DNA of 64,000 bases from Capitulum mitella (GCA_030062745.1 CP099841.1:1364001-1428000); one strand, 5' to 3'; numbered from the stretch's first letter, positions 1-13,205 are shown. Numbers and translations are program-made. Notes: a model not told the origin generated them from the letters alone.

Positions 1-2897
1 ACAGTCCTGCTGAGCTTCCGAGCTGGCGGCGCCGTCGCTGGAAGACCCGCCGCCTGGCCGGGAGCTGCAGCTGCTCGCAGCCCGGCATCGCAGGCCGACC
101 AGCCACGGCAGGCTAACGGCGGCCAGAACAGCAGCGGCCCGCACATAAAATACCAATAGGAAAATGATGGCGGCCAGGGTTCACGGACAAGCCAATAAAA
201 AACCAGGAGAGCATGCCGACAAACCCCCTCTGAAAACGGTCGTAAATCAAACGTTTGTAGAAACCAGCCGATTAAACGCGAATTGAACAATGACAGGAAT
301 TACGAATACACCATCTCGGTCAAAACAAGATTGCCGGCATCATCTGCGCACAACAGCAGCCGAAACTCGCCGAATGAAAAATGTCAACAATCCGCAGCAA
401 AGCACATGTTGTTTTGAAAACTAACAACATGCCAGGACAACCCGAAGATCCTTAAATGAGTAACAGCGTTAAGCTTGGCTCACAAATGCAGCCGGTACCA
501 CACTGAGCAATACCCTTCCAGCTGCCATGACAGCATCTGACATGCAGGACCGCAAATGACAAGCTCGTCTGCTGGCGGATTTTTCCCTTGATACAGCGTA
601 CCGGGAACGTCGGTCTCTGTCGTCCGTCGTGCAGCGGCCCAACCAAGGCCGCCGCACGGAGAGCGCCGCCTGGGAACGGCACGGAAGCGCCGCTCCCAAC
701 GGGCAGCGCGCCAGTCTCCCCATTCCTTACTGGTGTTCATGCACGCTGCCTTCCCGCAAAAAGATCGCACGTCGCGCCGCACAACGCTGCTGCGCTGCCG
801 CCGACGACGCGTCTGCCGGAGCGGAGCACCTCCGCCTCCAGCCGGTCACCTTCCGACCCCGGCGAACGCTGCACTCCGGAGGACACCGGCAGAGCGGCAG
901 ACCGGCCGGGAGGCGAAGCTCCGCACTGGCGAGGGACCGCCCTCCCCCCCCCGCGGACGGTGACGCAGGATGACCGGTACCGGGCAAACGCCGAAACAGA
1001 GCCGAGGGCCCACCTGGCGGGGCTTATCCATGCACAGTCCAACACACGATCACAAACAAAGAAAAGACCGAGCTGGCCCGTTGATCGGAGCATGAACAAA
1101 TCGAAATTATATAATGGATCCAGTTCGTTGTCGTTTGGATTTTCTCGTCACAACATATTCCATTTCGACTGCGGCCTTCCCCAGTTCCCTGTGCAGAACG
1201 GACGACGGCAACTCAAATGTGGCGAGAAAATTACACAAAAATATATCTGAAAAAGTGCTTTTAAGTCTACATAAACTGCGAAAAACGACTTCCTATCATT
1301 CTTGACATAAACATAGCAATCGCCGAGAAATCATACTTCATAACTTTATTCCTATTCCTGTTCCAGTCTACTTCGCATAGAACCAACCAACGACGTGCAG
1401 CCATAAGGTTTGCTGAAAACTAGTGCACAAACCGCGTTTCTCATCGTGACAGCACAAATTTCGCCCGCAGACAGTGTAAGAGTAACCAAACAGCTATTGT
1501 GAATCCTGACCTCATTGCCGACAGGCGGCACGTGCACTGATCACAGATCACCCCAGCCCGGCGCGGCGCGTCACACAGGCGCGCTTGACAATGACCTCAT
1601 TTGGAACCAGTCGGGCCGCTTCGGAAAATAAAATCAATCAAGAGGGGAACTCAGGCCTTAGATATTAGCCTTGAATTTTCGATTGGAAATTTTCACTAAT
1701 CACCGTCATGAGTTTGTTTTTGTCTGGTGCTGTGTTCTTTTTCTCTCTGGCCACTCCCATAGGCTCGCCATCAGTCACAAGGTCATGAAGTTGTCTTAAA
1801 GATGAGGCATGATTCTCGTGCCAAACACGAGAGCCGTGACTTCCAGCGACGCCCGGGCGCTGTTTCACTGCGACTTCTGCCCCCTGCCCCGGCGGGCCGG
1901 CGGGGGAGGCGGACAGGCAGGCAGGCACGTACGCCTGCCGCGGTTGCCTCATTTATTGATTCATGGTCTAATGACGGCGGTGCCGGCGCGCGGCCCCGGC
2001 GGCTGACCCGCGGCGACCCTGGCCGCCGCCGCGCCGGCCGCCAGCGGAGCGGCGACGACTTCCCAGAGGCTGCGGCGCGGCGTCCGATCCCGCCGCCGGC
2101 CCGGGCACGGCCAGACGAGGCCGCCCGATCGCACCGGACACCACGCATTATTCAGCCTCTCCCCAAGGCCCACCGACCCGACCCCGGCCCCAGACAAAGG
2201 CGCCGGCCCGGCTCAGCACACTTCCTGGCCATCCCGGGCGTGCGTTTCGCGAATCTGGACGGGCTGGTGGGAGCGGACGGTCGATAGCGCCGGGCGTGCT
2301 CACCGGGTCGCGCTCTTATCCGGTATCAGCAGCCCCGCTGCCACAGAGACGGCGGCCTAGCCAAACTGGCGTCCACTGTGACAGCATCGCGGGAGATTTT
2401 CTGGTTTTGGGGCGCGGTACATAGCGCCAGCATCGTCATCCGTGGTTACGATACCCCGTTTTTACATGCGTCTATTGCGCCAATCACCAGCCAGCCGTAA
2501 CAAGAAAGCTGTCACAAAACATTTATCTGGCATACCAGCAGTGGTGGCACGCTTTGCTGAGGCGCTGTGAAATCGGCAGCCCCGCCTCACGAGCTTGACC
2601 TGCAGGAGCGCCGACATGGCAGCGGCGCGATTACGGCCGCCGCCGTATCGGGAGCGCTGGACGACGTCACTCGCCGGCTGTCTCCGAGCCACCGTCTCCG
2701 CCCGATCCAATGTTTCACGGCGTCACCCTCTCTCCGTCACGGCGACACGGTCCCTTCACCGGCGGCCGGACGGACGGGCGGCCTTTCCCCGGCGTGTTGG
2801 GGGCCGGCGCGGCCGGGCAAACACGTCCCGTGTGTCGCCGCCCGCGCCATTAACATACAATGACTGCGCGCAGGCTCGCCGGCAGCAAACAAACAGG
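1..2897. other. GC-rich intergenic DNA, no gene recognised
   Basis: CpG-rich unique sequence with short open frames on both strands, none with a recognisable domain, a credible splice context or a consistent frame. It alternates between GC-rich stretches (for example 600-1000 and 1840-2300) and moderately AT-richer stretches (120-480 and 1200-1760). I see no RNA gene or mobile element in it. Confidence 0.5.
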
Positions 2898-3148
2898 CGC
2901 CGACCCAGCCGTCGACCCAGCGCCGACCCAGCAGCCGACCCAGCGCCGACTCAGCAGCCGACCCAGCGCCGACCCAGCGGCCGACCCAGCAGCCGTCCTA
3001 GAACCGACCCAGCGCCGACCCAGTGCCGACCCAGTAGCCGACTCAGCAGCCGACCCAGCGGCCGACCCAGCAGCCAACCCAGCAGCCGTCCTGGAGCCGA
3101 TCCAGCGCCGACCCAGCAGCAGACCCAGCAGCCGTCCTCGAGCCGACC
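2898..3148. repeat. Short tandem array, about 12-bp unit
   Basis: About 20 imperfect copies of a unit close to gccgacccagca, with copies differing at the last two or three bases (cagc, cagcgc, ctagaa, ctggag). Because 12 is divisible by three, the array translates as low-complexity peptide (DPAADPA-like) on both strands; I regard that as a by-product and not as coding. Confidence 0.85.
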
Positions 3149-5460
3149 CGGCCCCGCCCCGATGCCGCGGTATCTGGTTGGGCGCAGGTGAGCCGTTCAG
3201 CGCGGCACCAGTCGGGGCTGAGGGGCCGTCCCCGCGGCCGGCGCCGTCCCGCCGTGTGGTTATCGCCCGCACAACTAATGATCCGCCTTTTAATTTATGT
3301 CCGGGACCGGCGCTGATTATGAAAAGTAATATTAATGACGGTGGTCGAGCCGCGTGAGCCGTCGCCGGCGGTGCCCTCCGCCGCGCAGGTACGCACGCTA
3401 ATCAGACCGCGCGGCGCCGGCTCGCCCCCCGCTGATTTATCGCGCCCACTCAGAAACAAATTACCGCGCGCGCCCGTCACAGAGCACGCATAAACACACA
3501 CCCCGGCCGTCTCCACGAGGCGACGTCACCGCGCGCCGCCGCCGGACACCCGTTTTCGGCCCGAGCGCGGCCTCAGTGGCCGTTTGGACGCATCATCAGA
3601 CGGGGTAATCACGGCCCGAGTGGGCACTTTGGGAGGTTTTAGGCGGTCATAACCAGCCACCCGCGGAGGCGGCGTCCCCACACCGTCAGTGGCGGCCGCC
3701 GGCCGACGATGTCCGGCACGGGCTGGGCCGGGAGCAGGGACCTGGGCTCTCGGCCAGGACCTGGGCTCTTGGCAGGGGGCTGGGGCGAAACCTGAGCCGG
3801 GGCCCGAGCCGGAACCTGGCCAGGGACATGGGCCACGAACTGAGCGAGAACTCAGTTCAGTCCACCGTCCTCTGCCGGACCGGCGGGACGGACGGGGCCG
3901 ATTTCATCACACGCAGCAAACATCTGGCCGGTGGCAGAGTACACGGCTGACGCTGTGCAGCCGCGCCTGAAGCCACGGCACGGCTCTGAGCGGCGGCCCC
4001 GGCTGCCGCCGTGAACAGACTGACGCTACAAACCGCACAACGCCGGCAAACAGCGCCCGCCGTGTAAACTGTAGCCAGTGACCGGTATCCGGCCCACGTT
4101 CTGCTGTGTCCGCTGTATCCAGTGGCCGGTATCCCATCCAAGCTCCACTACACCCGGTGACTGACCATGAACCGTGTGGAGGTTCGATGACGCTCGCCGT
4201 CTTTAGGTGCGATCAGATTACGCCACTTTCGAGATCGAGGTCAATGTCCCGCCGCCCTGTTCCAAAATGATAATCTGCCCCTGTTTAAGTCCATGAAATT
4301 CCATCAAAATACGACACACTTGTTAGCGGCTCATTGCATGTTAAGCGCTTCCCTTCTCGTTACATTTCCATCCAGTACATTCAATCACATTCCGTCATTC
4401 TCACACTCCCTTGTTCATTCCAAGCAGAACTGTCGCGGCTAATCCATCAATTCATGAACCTGTGATGGAAACACATAAAAAGAATCCAATCAGTCTTGCA
4501 GCCAGCCACCCACCAAATAACCGATGGGCTTCAGCCCAAACCGTGCTAGTCAGATGTACAGCTTCGGCGTATCGTCAGTGAACAACGCCAGGGCCATCCG
4601 CCGGCCTTGCCGACATACTATTGCCGCTGCCGCAGTTGGTCCACAGCCTGCGCCGCTGCTCTCATGACTCAGAGCGGTGCCGCCGAATCGCCCGCCCGGC
4701 ACTGCTTCATTTGTTCAACACGGCGCCGCGCCCACCACCGCTTCACTATGTGTCAAGGACGACCAGATAATGTGCTCCGCTTTTATCGCCCTCCGAATAG
4801 GAGCTCTTCATAACCGGCTGAACGGTTCATCTGCCGCCACAGCAAAAAAAGAATCGGCCGTGGACCGTTACCCAGAGAAGACGAACGACATCGGCACCCA
4901 GTGCTGTATGCCAGCCCTGTATTGAAGATGAATACGTTAGGTGGGCACATTTACGACCATGGCCTTCGTGCAATCCCTTGCCCAAACGCAGCAGGATTAT
5001 ACCTTTCAAGCACCATTTCCTATCCGAATGAAGAATGCTCGGCAAGACGGAAACGCTTTCGAAGGTCTCAGGCAATCGATCACGCCATGCTGAGCGCTTT
5101 AGCTGCGCTATTGTGCAACTCATCAACATCCACAAAGGATTATTATTGCTCGGAAATGCAACGCAGGGCGCCTGAGTCGCATAAAAAGCACGTAGCGTGA
5201 TTACACAACGCCATTCCATCGCTTCACCGATGCAGCCACTTCTGCGAGCCGCGCGCCGTCTCTGTCGGGGCTCCTGACGCTGTTAACGGCCGTCGAAGCG
5301 CATCTAATAAATCACACCGCCACCACGCCGCGCCCGCTGCCTGCCCACCGGCGCCGGCCGCCTCTGGGGACAGCCTCCCCCTCCCCCTTCCCCAACAGTC
5401 GGCCGGCGTGCAAAGGACTCAGTCGGCGGAGACCGGCGTTGGTCGGTCTGCCGTCCTCTC
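3149..5460. other. Intergenic DNA with an AT-rich TAAT-motif patch
   Basis: GC-rich sequence interrupted at about 3268-3350 by a patch with several TAAT/ATTA cores (taatgatc, ttttaattta, aatattaatgac) and again near 3400-3450. A small imperfect repeat of a gggacctgggctct type lies at 3735-3840. From 4200 to 5220 the DNA is nearer 50% GC and shows no gene I can defend. Confidence 0.4.
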
Positions 5461-8400
5461 CCCCGCCGTCAGCCGGGGTACGGAGGACGCCGTCAGCCGG
5501 GGTACGGGGACGACAGCCGGGGTACGGAGGACGCCGTCAGCCGGGGTACGGGGACGACAGCCGGGGTACGGAGGACGCCGACAGCCGCGGTACGGAGGAC
5601 GCCGTCAGCCGGGGTACGGAGGACGCCGTCAGCCGGGGTACGGAGGACGCCGTCAGCCGGGGTACGGAGGACGCCGTCAGCCGGGGTACGGAGGACGCCG
5701 TCAGCCGGGGTACGGAGGACGACAGCCGGGGTACGGAGGACGCCGTCAGCCGGGGTACGGAGGACGACAGCCGGGGTACGGAGGACGCCGTCAGCCGGGG
5801 TACGGGGACGACAGCCGGGGTACGGAGGACGCCGACAGCCGCGGTACGGAGGACGCCGTCAGCCGGGGTACGGAGGACGCCGTCAGCCGGGGTACGGAGG
5901 ACGACAGCCGGGGTACGGAGGACGCCGTCAGCCGGGGTACGGAGGACGACAGCCGGGGTACGGAGGACGCCGTCAGCCGGGGTACGGAGGACGCCGTCAG
6001 CCGGGGTGCGGGGACGACAGCCGCGGTACGGAGGACGCCGACAGCCGGGGTACGGAGGACGCCGACAGCCGGGGTACGGAGGACGCCGACAGCCGGGGTA
6101 CGGAGGACGACAGCCGGGGTACGGAGGACGCCGACAGCCGCGGTACGGAGGACGCCGACAGCCGGGGTACGGAGGACGACAGCCGGGGTACGGAGGACGC
6201 CGTCAGCCGGGGTACGGAGGACGCCGTCAGCCGGGGTACGGGGACGACAGCCGGGGTACGGAGGACGCCGACAGCCGGGGTACGGGGACGACAGCCGGGG
6301 TACGGAGGACGCCGACAGCCGGGGTACGGAGGACGCCGACAGCCGGGGTACGGGGACGACAGCCGGGGTACGGAGGACGCCGACAGCCGGGGTACGGAGG
6401 ACGCCGACAGCCGGGGTACGGAGGACGCCGACAGCCGGGGTACGGAGGACGCCGTCAGCCGGGGTACGGGGACGACAGCCGGGGTACGGAGGACGCCGTC
6501 AGCCGGGGTACGGAGGACGCCGTCAGCCGGGGTACGGGGACGACAGCCGGGGTACGGAGGACGCCGTCAGCCGGGGTACGGGGGCGACAGCCGGGGTACG
6601 GAGGACGCCGTCAGCCGGGGTACGGAGGACGCCGGCAGCCGGGGGACGGAGGACGCCGACAGCCGGGGTACGGAGGACGCCGTCAGCCGGGGTACGGAGG
6701 ACGCCGACAGCCGGGGTACGGAGGACGCCGACAGCCGGGGTACGGAGGACGCCGACAGCCGGGGTACGGAGGACGCCGTCAGCCGGGGTACGGAGGACGC
6801 CGTCAGCCGGGGTACGGAGGACGCCGTCAGCCGGGGTACGGAGGACGCCGTCAGCCGGGGTACGGGGACGACAGCCGGGGTACGGAGGACGCCGACAGCC
6901 GGGGTACGGAGGACGCCGACAGCCGGGGTACGGGGACGACAGCCGGGGTACGGAGGACGCCGACAGCCGGGGTACGGGGACGACAGCCGCGGTACGGAGG
7001 ACGCCGACAGCCGGGGTACGGAGGACGACAGCCGGGGTACGGAGGACGCCGACAGCCGGGGTACGGGGACGACAGCCGGGGTACGGAGGACGCCGACAGC
7101 CGGGGTACGGGGACGACAGCCGGGGTACGGAGGACGCCGACAGCCGGGGTACGGAGGACGCCGTCAGCCGGGGTACGGAGGACGCCGACAGCCGGGGTAC
7201 GGAGGACGCCGACAGCCGGGGTACGGAGGACGACAGCCGGGGTACGGAGGACGCCGACAGCCGGGGTACGGAGGACGACAGCCGGGGTACGGAGGACGAC
7301 AGCCGGGGTACGGAGGACGCCGACAGCCGGGGTACGGGGACGACAGCCGGGGTACGGAGGACGCCGTCAGCCGGGGTACGGAGGACGCCGTCAGCCGGGG
7401 TACGGGGCCGACAGCCGGGGTACGGAGGACGCCGACAGCCGGGGTACGGGGACGACAGCCGGGGTACGGAGGACGCCGTCAGCCGGGGTACGGAGGACGC
7501 CGTCAGCCGGGGTACGGAGGACGCCGACAGCCGGGGTACGGAGGACGCCGTCAGCCGGGGTACGGAGGACGCCGACAGCCGGGGTACGGAGGACGCCGAC
7601 AGCCGGGGTACGGAGGACGCCGACAGCCGGGGTACGGAGGACGCCGTCAGCCGGGGTACGGAGGACGCCGTCAGCCGGGGTACGGAGGACGCCGTCAGCC
7701 GGGGTACGGAGGACGCCGTCAGCCGGGGTACGGAGGACGCCGTCAGCCGGGGTACGGAGGACGCCGTCAGCCGGGGTACGGGGACGACAGCCGGGGTACG
7801 GAGGACGCCGTCAGCCGCGGTACGGAGGACGCCGTCAGCCGGGGTACGGAGGACGCCGTCAGCCGGGGTACGGAGGACGCCGTCAGCCGGGGTACGGGGA
7901 CGACAGCCGGGGTACGGAGGACGCCGTCAGCCGGGGTACGGAGGACGCCGTCAGCCGGGGTACGGAGGACGCCGACAGCCGGGGTACGGAGGACGCCGTC
8001 AGCCGAGGTACGGAGGACGCCGACAGCCGGGGTACGGAGGACGCCGTCAGCCGGGGTACGGGGACGACAGCCGGGGTACGGAGGACGCCGTCAGCCGCGG
8101 TACGGAGGACGCCGTCAGCCGGGGTACGGAGGACGCCGTCAGCCGGGGTACGGAGGACGCCGTCAGCCGGGGTACGGAGGACGCCGTCAGCCGGGGTACG
8201 GAGGACGACAGCCGGGGTACGGAGGACGCCGTCAGCCGCGGTACGGAGGACGCCGTCAGCCGGGGTACGGGGACGACAGCCGGGGTACGGAGGACGCCGT
8301 CAGCCGGGGTACGGAGGACGCCGTCAGCCGGGGTACGGAGGACGCCGTCAGCCGGGGTACGGGGACGACAGCCGGGGTACGGAGGACGCCGTCAGCCGGG

Positions 8401-9748
8401 GTACGGAGGACGCCGTCAGCCGGGGTACGGAGGACGCCGTCAGCCGGGGTACGGAGGACGCCGTCAGCCGGGGTACGGGGACGACAGCCGGGGTACGGAG
8501 GACGCCGTCAGCCGGGATACGGGGACGACAGCCGGGGTACGGAGGACGCCGTCAGCCGGGGTACGGAGGACGCCGTCAGCCGGGGTACGGAGGACGCCGA
8601 CAGCCGGGGTACGGAGGACGCCGTCAGCCGGGGTACGGAGGACGCCGACAGCCGGGGTACGGAGGACGCCGTCAGCCGGGGTACGGGGACGACAGCCGGG
8701 GTACGGAGGACGCCGTCAGCCGCGGTACGGAGGACGCCGTCAGCCGGGGTACGGAGGACGCCGACAGCCGGGGTACGGAGGACGCCGACAGCCGGGGTAC
8801 GGGGACGACAGCCGGGGTACGGAGGACGCCGTCAGCCGCGGTACGGAGGACGCCGACAGCCGGGGTACGGAGGACGCCGACAGCCGGGGTACGGGGACGA
8901 CAGCCGGGGTACGGAGGACGCCGTCAGCCGGGGTACGGAGGACGCCGTCAGCCGGGGTACGGGGACGACAGCCGGGGTACGGAGGACGCCGTCAGCCGGG
9001 GTACGGGGACGACAGCCGGGGTACGGAGGACGCCGTCAGCCGGGGTACGGAGGACGCCGTCAGCCGGGGTACGGAGGACGCCGTCAGCCGGGGTACGGAG
9101 GACGCCGACAGCCGGGGTACGGAGGACGCCGTCAGCCGGGGTACGGAGGACGCCGTCAGCCGGGGTACGGAGGACGCCGTCAGCCGGGGTACGGAGGACG
9201 CCGTCAGCCGGGGTACGGAGGACGCCGTCAGCCGGGGTACGGGGACGACAGCCGGGGTACGGAGGACGCCGTCAGCCGGGGTACGGAGGACGCCGACAGC
9301 CGGGGTACGGAGGACGCCGACAGCCGGGGTACGGAGGACGCCGTCAGCCGGGGTACGGAGGACGCCGACAGCCGGGGTACGGAGGACGCCGTCAGCCGGG
9401 GTAAGGGGACGACAGCCGGGGTGCGGGGACGACAGCCGGGGTACGGAGGACGCCGTCAGCCGGGGTACGGAGGACGCCGTCAGCCGGGGTACGGGGACGA
9501 CAGTCGGGGTACGGGGACGACAGCCGGGGTGCGGGGACGAAAGCCGGGGTACGGAGGACGCCGACAGCCGGGGTACGGAGGACGACAGCCGGGGTACGGG
9601 GACGACAGCCGGGGTACGGAGGACGCCGTCAGCCGGGGTACGGAGGACGCCGTCAGCCGGGGTACGGAGGACGACAGCCGGGGTGCGGGGACGACAGCCG
9701 CGGTACGGGGACGCCGTCAGCCGGGGTACGGAGGACGCCGTCAGCGGT
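5461..9748. repeat. 4.3-kb GC-rich minisatellite with 24-, 21- and 20-bp units
   Basis: Roughly 180 head-to-tail copies of one unit in three length classes. The 24-mer has the frame ggtacggaggacgccgtcag + ccgg and alternates between gtc and gac at one triplet. The 21-mer lacks one gcc-type triplet (ggaggacgacagccgg), and the 20-mer has one G fewer again (ggtacggggacgacagccgg). Rare variants are ccgcggtacgg, ggtgcgg, and single changes near 8515, 9404, 9503 and 9541. No stop triplet occurs in any plus-strand frame of any unit class, so reading frames stay open for thousands of bases (5408-10204 and 5439-9404) whatever the frame. The 20-mers repeatedly rotate the frame, so no single peptide repeat is preserved. 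I annotate it as non-coding satellite DNA. The low divergence suggests recent expansion or ongoing homogenisation. Confidence 0.95.
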
Positions 9749-12550
9749 GACCGGAGCCGGCTGGCCGGGCAGCGCCAGTCCGGCTCGGCGCCGCGAGCAG
9801 ACCCGTCGGCTCCGATCCCGACACGTGCTGACGCCCATCCCGGCCGCTCCAGTCACAGGGCGGCCGCGACGCCGCCAAAAACGCCCCTCCGTCCGCTCCT
9901 GTGGCACGGGGCAAAAACGGCCCGGCCGTATCAAAGGCAGCGCGCTGAGCAGCGAAGCCGTCACGGCCGGCGGCGCCGTCCGCCCGTCCGACGGCGTGAC
10001 GGCTCGGAAAAACGGGGCCGTCCTGAGGCGCCGACGGCGAGGAGACGCGGCTGCAGCGGGCCACCGTCCCGGGCCGGCCGGCCGCGGCGACAGCCAAAAT
10101 GGATCGCCGTCACGAGCCGCGGTCCGTGTAATGGCCGCCATCCGTCAGCCCAACGGAAAAACGCCCCGCTTTTGTCGGCCTCGCGCTCGCCCCAGCGCTG
10201 CTAGCTGAAACCCGCCGCTTTTCGCGGCCGTGCAGAGAACGGAAAACGAGCCACAGGAACAACGAACGCCGGAGAACGGCGCGGTCGGCGGCTCTACAAA
10301 CACCTTAGTTAGCGGACCAAATTATCCCGACCGGCCATCCATAACGGCCGACAAATCTCCGCCCGACAGCGGCAGAAACGGCCGACTCGCTGCCGTCCGG
10401 CGGCCCAGCTCCGCTCCTAATTAAGTCGTAGCGATGACGAAGGGGACAACGGAAGGCGCTGGGAGCCGCGCCACCTCGAGCCCACCGTCGCCGGACGGCC
10501 GGGCCGGACGCTAATTGGCGGCATCGCCAGCGCAGGCCGTAACTCACCTCCGACTGCTGCCGGCCGCAGTAACCCAATTAGGCCGCCCTGGGCGAGCTGC
10601 CGTCTCTGTCGGCAGACGACGGCTGACGTTCCGGCCGGCCGCGAAGGAGCCCGGTCCGCCGCCGGGATCCGGGAGTTGCGCGGGGGGAGGGGGCAGGGTC
10701 CCCGCGGGGGAGTCGGTTCCGCCGACAGCGGGCTCGGCCGACTACCGCGCAGCGAGGAGGAGTCTGCACCGCTGCCGGGACTGACGGAGCAGAGGGGCCG
10801 CGACCGTCACGGTACCCACGCCGTGCCTGGGACGTGCCCCGTGCAGAGGCGGCCACGGGGGAGGCGGCGCCGGGCCGGGCGCGATGGCAGCACGGATAAC
10901 GCGTTCGCGAGCTGCCGTGGGCTGTCGGACGTTTCCGGCAGTGCAGGTCGCCGAGAGCGTTTTCAGGACTTTAGGGCGCATCGACTGCTACGCCATTCAC
11001 CAGATCCAAACTTCGGCGAGTGAGACACTGTTTGGAAGACGTAGCGATTGTTCAGTAAAAACCGCCACAGCATGGTCGGTCAGCAAAGTGACGGCAACAC
11101 CGTTCCCAGCTCTTCGCCGACAGGTAATTATAGTGTCAGTGTTCTACGTGCATCATGCCATCTGTGTTGCTGGGTTCTTGCGACGTTCCTCTTAAGTAAC
11201 ACGAATTCTGCAGCATCATTGCGTGATGAGCAGCAGCAGCCCAGTATGTGTTGGCTGGAGCAGCTTCAGCCAACTTCTGCCGATGCAATCGCCGCCATTT
11301 GTCAGCTGCGGACCCCAATGCATACAGAAGTACGGCCACAGTCTTGTAAATGAAGCTGCAGTTACTGTCGGTTATCCGCTGCTGTCTTAATTCCTAACCA
11401 TAATGTTTTATCGCAAACAAAATTTCTCGTCTTGACGCAAGCGCACTGACCATTAGACTACGCTGCCATGGGCTTCGGTATATCTTGCGCTACATGTAGT
11501 AATGTTTAATGTCATGTAGTGATGTCTAAGCCAGTTCAACAAAAGAACAGGCATGAGCGAGTTTCACAACAATGAGAATGCCTCCAAAACATACCAGCCT
11601 TTGATAACTGCCGTCTGCATTCGAAGGAACATCAGTGCCTGAGGTGTACAATGTCTGTGCCCTTCTGCCAGCCACAAAACAATGGTCATAAAACAATCAG
11701 TGACAGTGGAATACTCGCAGCAAGATCCAGGAACCCAAATGACGCATCGGTGAGTCGAGACACTGTAATAGCCCAAGTTGCATCAGGGCAGCACTTTGCT
11801 GGGTCAAGGTGCCATAAAATCCGGAGTCAGAGCCTGCTGCCGGCTGCTCCGAGTCAGGCCGCGATAACGGCCCCGGAGTCGGAGTCGGCCGCCGGCCGGC
11901 CGAGTCACGCTGCGATAACAGCGGGAGTCGGCGCCGACCCGGCGGGCCCGGGTCGTCGGTCGTTACCGCCGCCGCCAGGGCCGTCAATTAGCCGGCCGCG
12001 CCGCCGCGGCCAAAACAAAGCGACGCCCGGGCGTGAAAGGTGCGCGGGTTGGCGCGCCTCACGCATACGCATTGTGGCGTCGCCGGCCCGTGTCAGCCGG
12101 GGTCACTGCCTCACGTGCGCCGCGGCCCAGGCGGCCGCGCGTGAAAGCGGCGCCGCTTGGAGCGCAGCCGCCTGATGACGGTCCGCCGCGGCCGGCGGCG
12201 ACAGCGGGGGGGACGCCCTGCAGCCGAGACGACCACACGGCCTGGGGCGGCACGGCAAACTCCGGCTCCTTCACGGCAGCGGCTGTCCGGACGACGACAG
12301 GTGCGGACCGTGCCCGCACCGCGCGCCGCCAACAGCAGCGTCTCCTGCCAGCGGCGGCCCGCCCGGCAGCGGGCTCGCCCCTCCCGTGGGCAGCGCGGCC
12401 CACACGCACCTGCGGACGGTAGCGCCCGCCGCCGAGCCGGTGCAGAACCCACACGGCGTGGGCCTCGCGGGAAGCCGCCGCGCCAGCGGTGCAGCGGCAA
12501 CAACAGCGGACGGGACCCGGCGGCGAGGCCGCCCCGAGCCGGGCGCCGAC
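9749..12550. other. GC-rich intergenic DNA
   Basis: Mostly very GC-rich unique sequence (9750-10960 and 11820-12550) with a more balanced stretch at 11000-11800. The longer open frames on both strands overlap one another and show no domain. A tRNA A-box-like stretch on the minus strand at 11430-11466 has no B box or cloverleaf, so I do not call it a tRNA. Confidence 0.4.
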
Positions 12551-12551
12551 A

Positions 12552-12652
12552 CTCGGCTGTCAGCGCCCGAGACACGCCGGCGCCCGGCGTCATCAGCCCC
12601 ACTCAGCTGTCAGCGCCCGAGACACGCCGGAGCCCGGCGTCATCAGCCCGAC
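12552..12652. repeat. Tandem duplication, about 48-bp unit
   Basis: Two adjacent near-identical copies of a unit containing ggctgtcagcgcccgaga followed by cacgccgg and ggcgtcatcagcc. It lies immediately left of the 24-bp array and may be an independent replication-slippage product. Confidence 0.75.
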
Positions 12653-12678
12653 AGCGCTTACTGAGGCGCCCTGCCGTC

Positions 12679-13205
12679 ACCACGGCGGCCCACGCTGCCG
12701 TCATCATGGCGGCCCACTCTGCCGTCACCACGGCGACCCGCGCTGACGCCATCACGGCGGCCCACGCTGCCGTCATCACGGCGGCCCACGCTGCCGTCAT
12801 CATGGCGGCCCACTCTGCCGTCATCATGGCGGCCCACTCTGCCGTCACCACGGCGACCCGCGCTGACGTCATCATGGCGGCCCACGCTGCCGTCATCACG
12901 GCGGCCGTCTCTGCCGTCATCACGGCGGCCCGCGCTGACGTCATCACGGCGGCCTGCGCTGCTGTCATCATGGCGGCCAACTCTGCCGTCATCACGGCGG
13001 CCCGCGCTGACGTCATCACGGCGGCCCACTCTGCCGTCATCATGGCGGCTCACGCTGCCGTCATCCCGGCGACCCACGCTGCAATCACGACGGTGGCCCA
13101 CGCTGCCATCATCGCGGTGGCCCACGCTGCCATCATCGCGGTGGCCCACGCTGCCGTCATCGCGGTGGCCCACGCTGCCATCATCACGGCGGCCCACGCT
13201 GCCGG
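12679..13205. repeat. 24-bp minisatellite carrying CRE-like palindromes
   Basis: About 22 copies of a 24-bp unit of the form gcggcccacgctgccgtcat + cacg (or catg). Copies differ at a few fixed positions (cac/ctc/cgc; gccgtc/gacgtc). Where gacgtc occurs the unit creates the palindrome TGACGTCA, at 12864-12871, 12936-12943 and 13008-13015, exactly 72 bp (three units) apart, which shows a higher-order three-unit period. The array is open in several frames because 24 is a multiple of three; the resulting Ala/His/Val-rich translation is not treated as a gene. Confidence 0.92.

Noticed and set aside
5408-10204. Very long plus-strand open frames (about 1600 and 1320 codons) rich in [14 protein letters not shown] and GVRRTP repeats, resembling a silk- or resilin-like protein
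   Set aside because: All three sense frames are open because the repeat unit has no stop triplet, and the 20-bp units shift frame throughout, so no single peptide repeat is maintained. There is no signal peptide or credible splice context.
11430-11466. tRNA-like A box on the minus strand (ggcagcgtagtctaatggtc)
   Set aside because: No B box and no cloverleaf can be drawn downstream; at most a SINE fragment.
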